Made by a program: the position numbers and the translations under genes. A stretch of 64,000 nucleotides of DNA from Bactericera cockerelli. Its lineage: Eukaryota; Arthropoda; Insecta; Hemiptera; Triozidae. Where the stretch lies: assembly GCA_024516035.1 (NCBI GenBank), contig CM044956.1:31532217-31596216 (forward strand), given 5' to 3'. This document shows, in pieces, positions 58,957 through 64,000 of the stretch; position 1 is the stretch's first letter; every line of letters starts with the position of its first letter. The notes below the pieces were generated by a model. It saw nothing but the letters and a program-made list of their open reading frames with translations. It was not told where the DNA came from and did no database searches.

Positions 58957-60910
58957 TTTTTTTTTTTTTTTTTAATCAGGTTCCAGAACACAACGGAAAA
59001 TAAAACAGACAAGTTGCAGAGGTATTAGTCAAAACAGAGGCTATAGAAAATATTGTAAATTTCATTTACGAGAGTAAAATGAATATTTAGCATTATTAAG
59101 AATAACATTCTACAGCGAGAGGGTACAAATTACAAGTAGGAATGTATGTACCGTGGGATAGGAGACCAGACCAAGAATATCAAATGTATACATAGTTACA
59201 TGAACTTGCACAATATTTGATGCACATGGAAGATAATGAACAACATTATTGACATTGCTCACAAGGAACAAGAAGTTACCCACCGCCTGTATAAATTACA
59301 GGGTAGGATTAAAGTTTAGAGGGGGTCCTCAGTCCCCAGAGGAGTCTTTTGAAACTCGATTTTGCGACAGTAATGCCTCATAAAAGTTGACGTGGATCGC
59401 CAATTTGCCCAAGGGGGATATTTGTCCTTGACAAGTCAAAGTTGACAGAAGAACGTAGGCTCCCGGAGGAAGCAAAGATTCCTGCCTCCTTCAGAGCTGT
59501 CGTGCTCCAATTGGCAATCACTGCTTTAGAAACTGCCTAGACTTTGACCCTTGAAGATATGGGCAGGTCTGGAATATCCAGTGAACTGCATCTTTGATTT
59601 TTTTTTTTTTTTTTTTTTCCATATCTAAAAGGTTATAAATCCACGAACGAAGGGGGGACAAGTATCCTCGTAGTGCGGCTTCTCTGAGGTCGTGGGCGAG
59701 GATGAGAAGAAGAAGAGTGTGATTTCACAGCTTCAAGTAAGGCCTTGGGCTCAAACAATTAGTCTTCCGAAGGAGGAATATCCTACAGAATCCGACGCGG
59801 GACCTAAATCGCTGGTACAAATAGGCTTCTCCGACTGGCAATCGTTTGGGATCTCTTCCCGCTAACGTACTGAAGAAGACCCTCGGAAGCAGAATCTTCC
59901 GAGGGCAGTTCTTTTATCAGGTCGTTCTTTGACGATTTCACAGAAGGATGTACAGCAACGATCTTGTTCGTGACGTCTGCCAGTGCAGGGCGTTGGAGAA
60001 TTAGGTAGTGGGATAATATCCCAAAAGCTCCGTTCATATTAGCTAGGAGATCCGCTCATGCACTTGGCTGGGCCTTCAGTTCCTAATTCGGCTGCAGACG
60101 AGCGAAGATACCATGTATCTAATGCTGTTCCAACTTGTAGAATTGAGATTCTGATATTTGCGGCCATTTATTTCGGCTTCAGGAGATGGAAGAGGAACAT
60201 CCGGCTCACGTTCTTTTACGCAGGGGGTAACATCGAACGGAAGGTCTGGAGTCGCTATAACTTCCTCGTGCTCGCCCTACAGGGGAGGGGCTTCCGGAAG
60301 ATAATAGTCACCCTCAGAATCCTAGGCTTCCGAAGGGTCAGACGCCGACAACTCATCGTTCTGGACGATCAGTTGAACATGAGTCGGCTGGAGCCTGGTG
60401 AAGAGAAAATTCAAGGCTTGGAAGTCCTTTTGTACTTGGAAGCGTTTGTCAAGAGTTTTTTTTTTTTTTTTTTTTTTGTGTCCCAGAATCTTCCGGAGAC
60501 GTTGTTGACAGGGACGATTATCTGGAGACTGGTATAGAAACATTTCCAACCAGGATTCTGTCCGCTGCTTCACGAGAAATGAGCTCCGATTTTATAGGAG
60601 CTACAGCCTGAGCCATGATATCGTATGACTGTGATGATCCACGGATCTGCTTTTCCATATCCCTATAGTGGTCTTCCTTCAAGACTGACGCACTTGGATC
60701 AAAAGCCCGTGCTATATCTAGCGTGGGGAGGGCGAATCGAAGCTTGTTAAGGACTGTTGCATCCACTTCAACGCCTAAGACGATCGAGTTGATCAGCGTC
60801 CAATCTCAATAGCCATCAGGTAGAAACTTTTTTTTTTTTTTTTGACACATTCTTCAGTCGAGACAGGACGACATTGTCAGATGGCAGGTCACAGAGAGCT
60901 CCCAAAGACT
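58957..60910 (-). pseudogene. Decayed coding-like region, unknown retroelement or gene
   Basis: Minus-strand frames at 60766-60518 (DATVLNKLRFALPTLDIARA...), 60573-60322 and 60037-59804 (GAFGILSHYLILQRPALADV...) look like pieces of one hydrophilic protein in shifting frames. They are separated by stops and by four T tracts (58957-58973, 59598-59618, 60456-60477, 60828-60843). I recognise no domain. The region is richer in GC than the rest of the window. Confidence 0.35.
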
Positions 60911-60912
60911 AT

Positions 60913-61140
60913 CGAGCATTGGTAGTCAAGTGGATAACGCGCTAGTCTGGTAATCCAGGTGGCGTATGGATCCGTTGGTTCGAATCCTGCCCAGTGCATG
61001 AATTTTTTCCTCATTAATTTGAGTTTGTGACCACATAATGATAAGACTCCGAAGGTTAGGTGGAAGAAAATGCTTTGAGCATTAACCTCGCCTGGTGGAT
61101 AACTTCCACTTAAGAGAATTATTATAAAGATGTTGCCGTA
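60913..61140 (+). mobile_element. tRNA-derived SINE (GGTAGTCAAGTGGATAACGC type)
   Basis: A tRNA-like head has an A-box TAGTCAAGTGGATAACGC and a B-box GGTTCGAATCC. A body with GTGACCACATAATGATAAGA and ATGCTTTGAGCATTAACCTC follows, also seen inverted at 3630-3745. I found no clear target duplication. Confidence 0.7.
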
Positions 61141-61279
61141 GACATCTGACAAGAATACTAGGCAAACAGTGAGTATTGGCTGTATTTTGACTCTTGAACG
61201 GCGTAAATTATTGAGCAAAGATGCAATATCCGAAGCAAGGCTTGACCAGAAAGGAGAAGGGGATCAGGGAGACGCGCCC

Positions 61280-62465
61280 AAGCGAGAGGCAGACGAAGAA
61301 CCACTTCACGGCTCAAATCCTGAGCAACGGCTCGACTGGTTCCAAAGATATAGGTACCAGGAGACAGCCGAAGGTTCTAGAGAGACACACTTAAGCCAAA
61401 GAGGGAAAGAGTCCAGCCCACAGATCAAATATTTTAGCAACGGCTCGAATGATACCAGGGGTCTAACCACCAAGAGACGGGTAAGGGGTCTAAGGAGACG
61501 CACCCAAACCAAGTAAGGACCGAGTCCAGCCCAGGGCTCAAAATTTTGAGCAACGGCTCGACTGTTACCAATGGCCTAGGCACCAGGAAACAGGCAAGGG
61601 GTCTAAGGAAGCACCCAAGCCAAGGAGGTACGGAGTCCAGCACACGGTTCAAATTTTGAGCAACTGCGCAACTTCTACCGATGGCATAGGTACAAGGAGA
61701 CAGGCAAGGGGTCTGAGAGACGCACCCGCCAAAAGGGAGGACAAGGTCAACTCCACGGCTCAAATCTTGAGCAATGGCTCGACTGGTACCAAAAGTATAG
61801 GTACCAGGAGTAAGGCTGAGGGTCTGAGAGACGCACCCGCCAAGAGGGAGGACAAGGTCAACTCCACGGCTCAAAACTTGAGCAATGGCTCGACTGGTAC
61901 CAAAAGCATAGGTACCAGGAGACAGGCCGAGGGTCTGAGAGACGCACCCGCCAAGAGGGAGGACAAGGTCAACTCCACAGCTCAAATCTTGAGCAATGGC
62001 TCGACTGGTACCAAGAGCATAGGTACCAGGAGACAGGCCGAGGGTCTGAGAGACGCACCCGCCAAGAGGGAGGACAAGGTCAACTCCGCGGCTCAAATCT
62101 TGAGCAATGGCTCGACTGGTACCAAAAGCATAGGTACCAGGAGACAGGCCGAGGGTCTGAGAGACGCACCCGCCAAGAGGGACGACAAGGTCAACTCCAC
62201 GGCTCAAATCTTGAGCAATGGCTCGACTGGTACCAAAAGCATAGGTACCAGGAGACAGGCCGGGGGTCTGGGGAGACGCAATCGCCAAGAGGGAGGACAA
62301 GGTCAACTCCACGGCTCAAATCTTGAGTAATGGTTCGACTGGTACCAAAAGCATAGGTACCAGGAGACAGGCCGGGGGTCTGGGGAGACGCACCCGCCAA
62401 AGAGGGAGGACAAAGTCAACTCCCTGGCTCAAAATCTTGAGTAACGGCTCGACTTGTACCGAGGC
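61280..62465. repeat. Tandem array, 111-bp unit, about 10-11 copies
   Basis: GGTACCAGGAGACAGGCCGA or variants recur at 61353, 61579, 61689, 61800, 61911, 62022, 62133, 62244 and 62356. Spacing in the core is exactly 111 bp; the left units are more diverged. Because 111 is divisible by three, long repetitive open frames appear on both strands (for instance 61656-62330 plus and 62312-61434 minus). Nothing shows that either is translated. Confidence 0.92.
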
Positions 62466-62689
62466 ACAAGGAACTCAAAACTCATGAGCCCAAAATGAAA
62501 AATCAGGAAAATAACTCACAATGAATTCTGTAGCGCTGGAATATAACACACGGCGCGAAGACAGACTGGAACTTATCAAAATGTCACTTGAAAATATATG
62601 GACACGGCTCGGAAACGGGCCGTGAATTGATTAACTTTCACCATATAAAGACAAAATAGATTGCACAATAAATTGTTGTTACTAGGTCA

Positions 62690-64000
62690 AAGATCAAAAG
62701 AGATCAATCGCATGCGAGAGCCACACAGAGACCGCAAGAAAAAAGTTCAAAGGCCGTCAGGCGCAATGAATTAAACTGAGTTGCTCACCGGTCAACTGCA
62801 CAAGGCAGAAGATGGAGACTCTCCCCGGAGAAGCATTTAGGCAATCGCATGCGAAAGCCACTCAGAGACCACAAGAAAGTTCAAAGGCCCGTCAGGCGCA
62901 ATGAATTAAACTGAGCTGCTCACCGGTCAACTGCACAAAGCAGAAGATGGAGACTCTCCCCGGTGAAGCATTTAGGCAATCGCATGCGAAAGCCACTCAG
63001 AGACCACAAAAAAGTTCAAAGGCCCGTCAGGCGCAATGAATTAAACTGAGCTGCTCACCGGTCAACTGCACAAAGCAGAAAATGGAGACTCTCCCCGGTG
63101 AAGCATTTAGTCAATTGCATGCGAAAGCTACTCAGAGGCCGTAAGAGTAAGTTCAAAGGCCCGTCAGGCGCAATGAATTAAACTGAGCTGCCACCGGTCA
63201 ACTGCACAAGGCAGAAGATGCAGACTCTCCTCCCCGGTGAAGCATTTAGGCAATCGCTTGTGAAAGCTACTCAGAGGCCGTGAGAGAAAGTTCAAAGGCC
63301 CGTCAGGCGCAATGAATTAAACTGAGCTGCCACCGGTCAACTGCACAAGGCAGTAGATGCAGACTCTCCTCCCCGGTGAAGCATTTAGGCAATCGCTAGT
63401 GAAAGCCACTCAGAGGCCGTGAGAGAAAGTTCAAAGGCCCGTCAGGCGCAATGAATTAAACTGAGCTGCCCACCGGTCAACTGCACAAGGCAGAAGATGG
63501 AGACTCTCCCCGGTGAAGCATTTAGGCAATCGCATGCGAAAGCCACTCAGAGGCCGTAAGAGTAAGTTCAAAGGCCCGTCAGGCGCAATGAATTAAACTG
63601 AGCTGCCACCTGTCAACTGCACAAGGCAGTAGATGCAGACTCTCCTCCCCGGTGAAGCATTTAGGCAATCGCTTGTGAAAGCCACTCAGAGGCCGTGAGA
63701 GAAAGTTCAAAAGCCCGTCAGGCGCAATGAATTAAACTGAGCTGCCCACCGGTCAACTGCACAAGGCAGAAGATGGAGACTCTCCCCGGTGAAGCATTTA
63801 GGCAATCGCATGCGAAAGCCACTCAGAGGCCGTAAGAGTAAGTTCAAAGGCCCGTCAGGCGCAATGAATTAAACTGAGCTGCAACCGGTCAACTGCACAA
63901 GGCAGTAGATGCAGACTCTCCTCCCCGGTGAAGCATTTAGGCAATCGCTTGTGAAAGCCACTCAGAGGCCGTAAGAGTAAGTTCAAAGGCCCGTCAGGCG
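62690..64000. repeat. Tandem satellite-like array, 135-139 bp unit, runs off the window
   Basis: GCGCAATGAATTAAACTGAG starts at 62761, 62896, 63031, 63168, 63307, 63446, 63583, 63722 and 63859, with the next unit cut at 64000. Early units are 135 bp and later ones 137 or 139. Two variants (GCATGCGAAAG...GTAAGAGTAAG and GCTTGTGAAAG...GTGAGAGAAAG) alternate from about 63527 on. Confidence 0.93.

Noticed and set aside
60058..60537. 159-codon plus-strand ORF
   Set aside because: It runs through a T22 tract and overlaps minus-strand frames of more protein-like composition; no recognised domain.
61434..62330. Long ORFs on both strands as a repeat protein gene
   Set aside because: They follow automatically from a 111-bp period; neither strand shows a start context, signal or domain.
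61280..64000. CRISPR-like array
   Set aside because: The repeats are head-to-tail with no unique spacers, and the window is eukaryotic.

Overview
The window is eukaryotic nuclear DNA, most likely from an insect and possibly a hemipteran; the species is inferred only from gene and repeat style. It is AT-rich, has many introns with GT-AG boundaries, and is dense in SINEs, LINEs and MITEs. Two conserved host genes can be reconstructed exon by exon. One is a vaccinia-related kinase (VRK1/ballchen/NHK-1 type) on the minus strand, 9 coding exons, 19950 down to 5120, whose phases join without a break into 708 codons. The other is importin subunit beta-1 (KPNB1/Ketel) on the plus strand, 15 coding exons, 42964 to 58077, about 895 codons, with an apparent 1-nt frameshift in the last exon. 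They are transcribed away from each other across about 23 kb of repeat-rich DNA. Both products act at the nuclear envelope or in nuclear transport, but I see no evidence that the pairing is more than chance.

Mobile elements dominate the rest. A full-length, apparently intact APE-type LINE (10227-15552, two ORFs overlapping at ATGA, 15-bp target duplication) lies antisense in a VRK intron. A second intact reverse transcriptase (30901-33735, 944 codons, C-terminal PD-(D/E)XK-like endonuclease, poly(A) end) lies between two ~1.5-kb direct repeats (29243-30751 and 37713-39217), each carrying a hairpin. A decayed RNase-H LINE lies at 40985-41470. SINEs include a 5S-rRNA-derived copy with a 14-bp target duplication and several tRNA-derived copies, two with clear 15-16 bp duplications. 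Three TTAA-flanked piggyBac-like MITEs share an unusual double-palindrome geometry. Other inverted-repeat elements lie at 25402, 34506, 40781, 53041 and 58507.

From about 58.9 kb to the end the composition becomes richer in GC. This part holds a decayed coding-like region cut by long poly(T) tracts, then two tandem arrays: a 111-bp array (about 61.3-62.5 kb) and a 135-139 bp array (about 62.7 kb to beyond the window end) with signs of a dimeric higher-order unit.

Layout: 1-5.1 kb, repeat fragments and no recognised gene; 5.1-20 kb, VRK gene with LINE and SINE insertions; 20-29 kb, MITEs and SINEs; 29.2-39.2 kb, the direct-repeat-flanked retroelement region; 39.2-42.9 kb, low-complexity DNA and old repeats; 42.96-58.1 kb, importin beta-1; 58.1-64 kb, repeats and satellite-like arrays.
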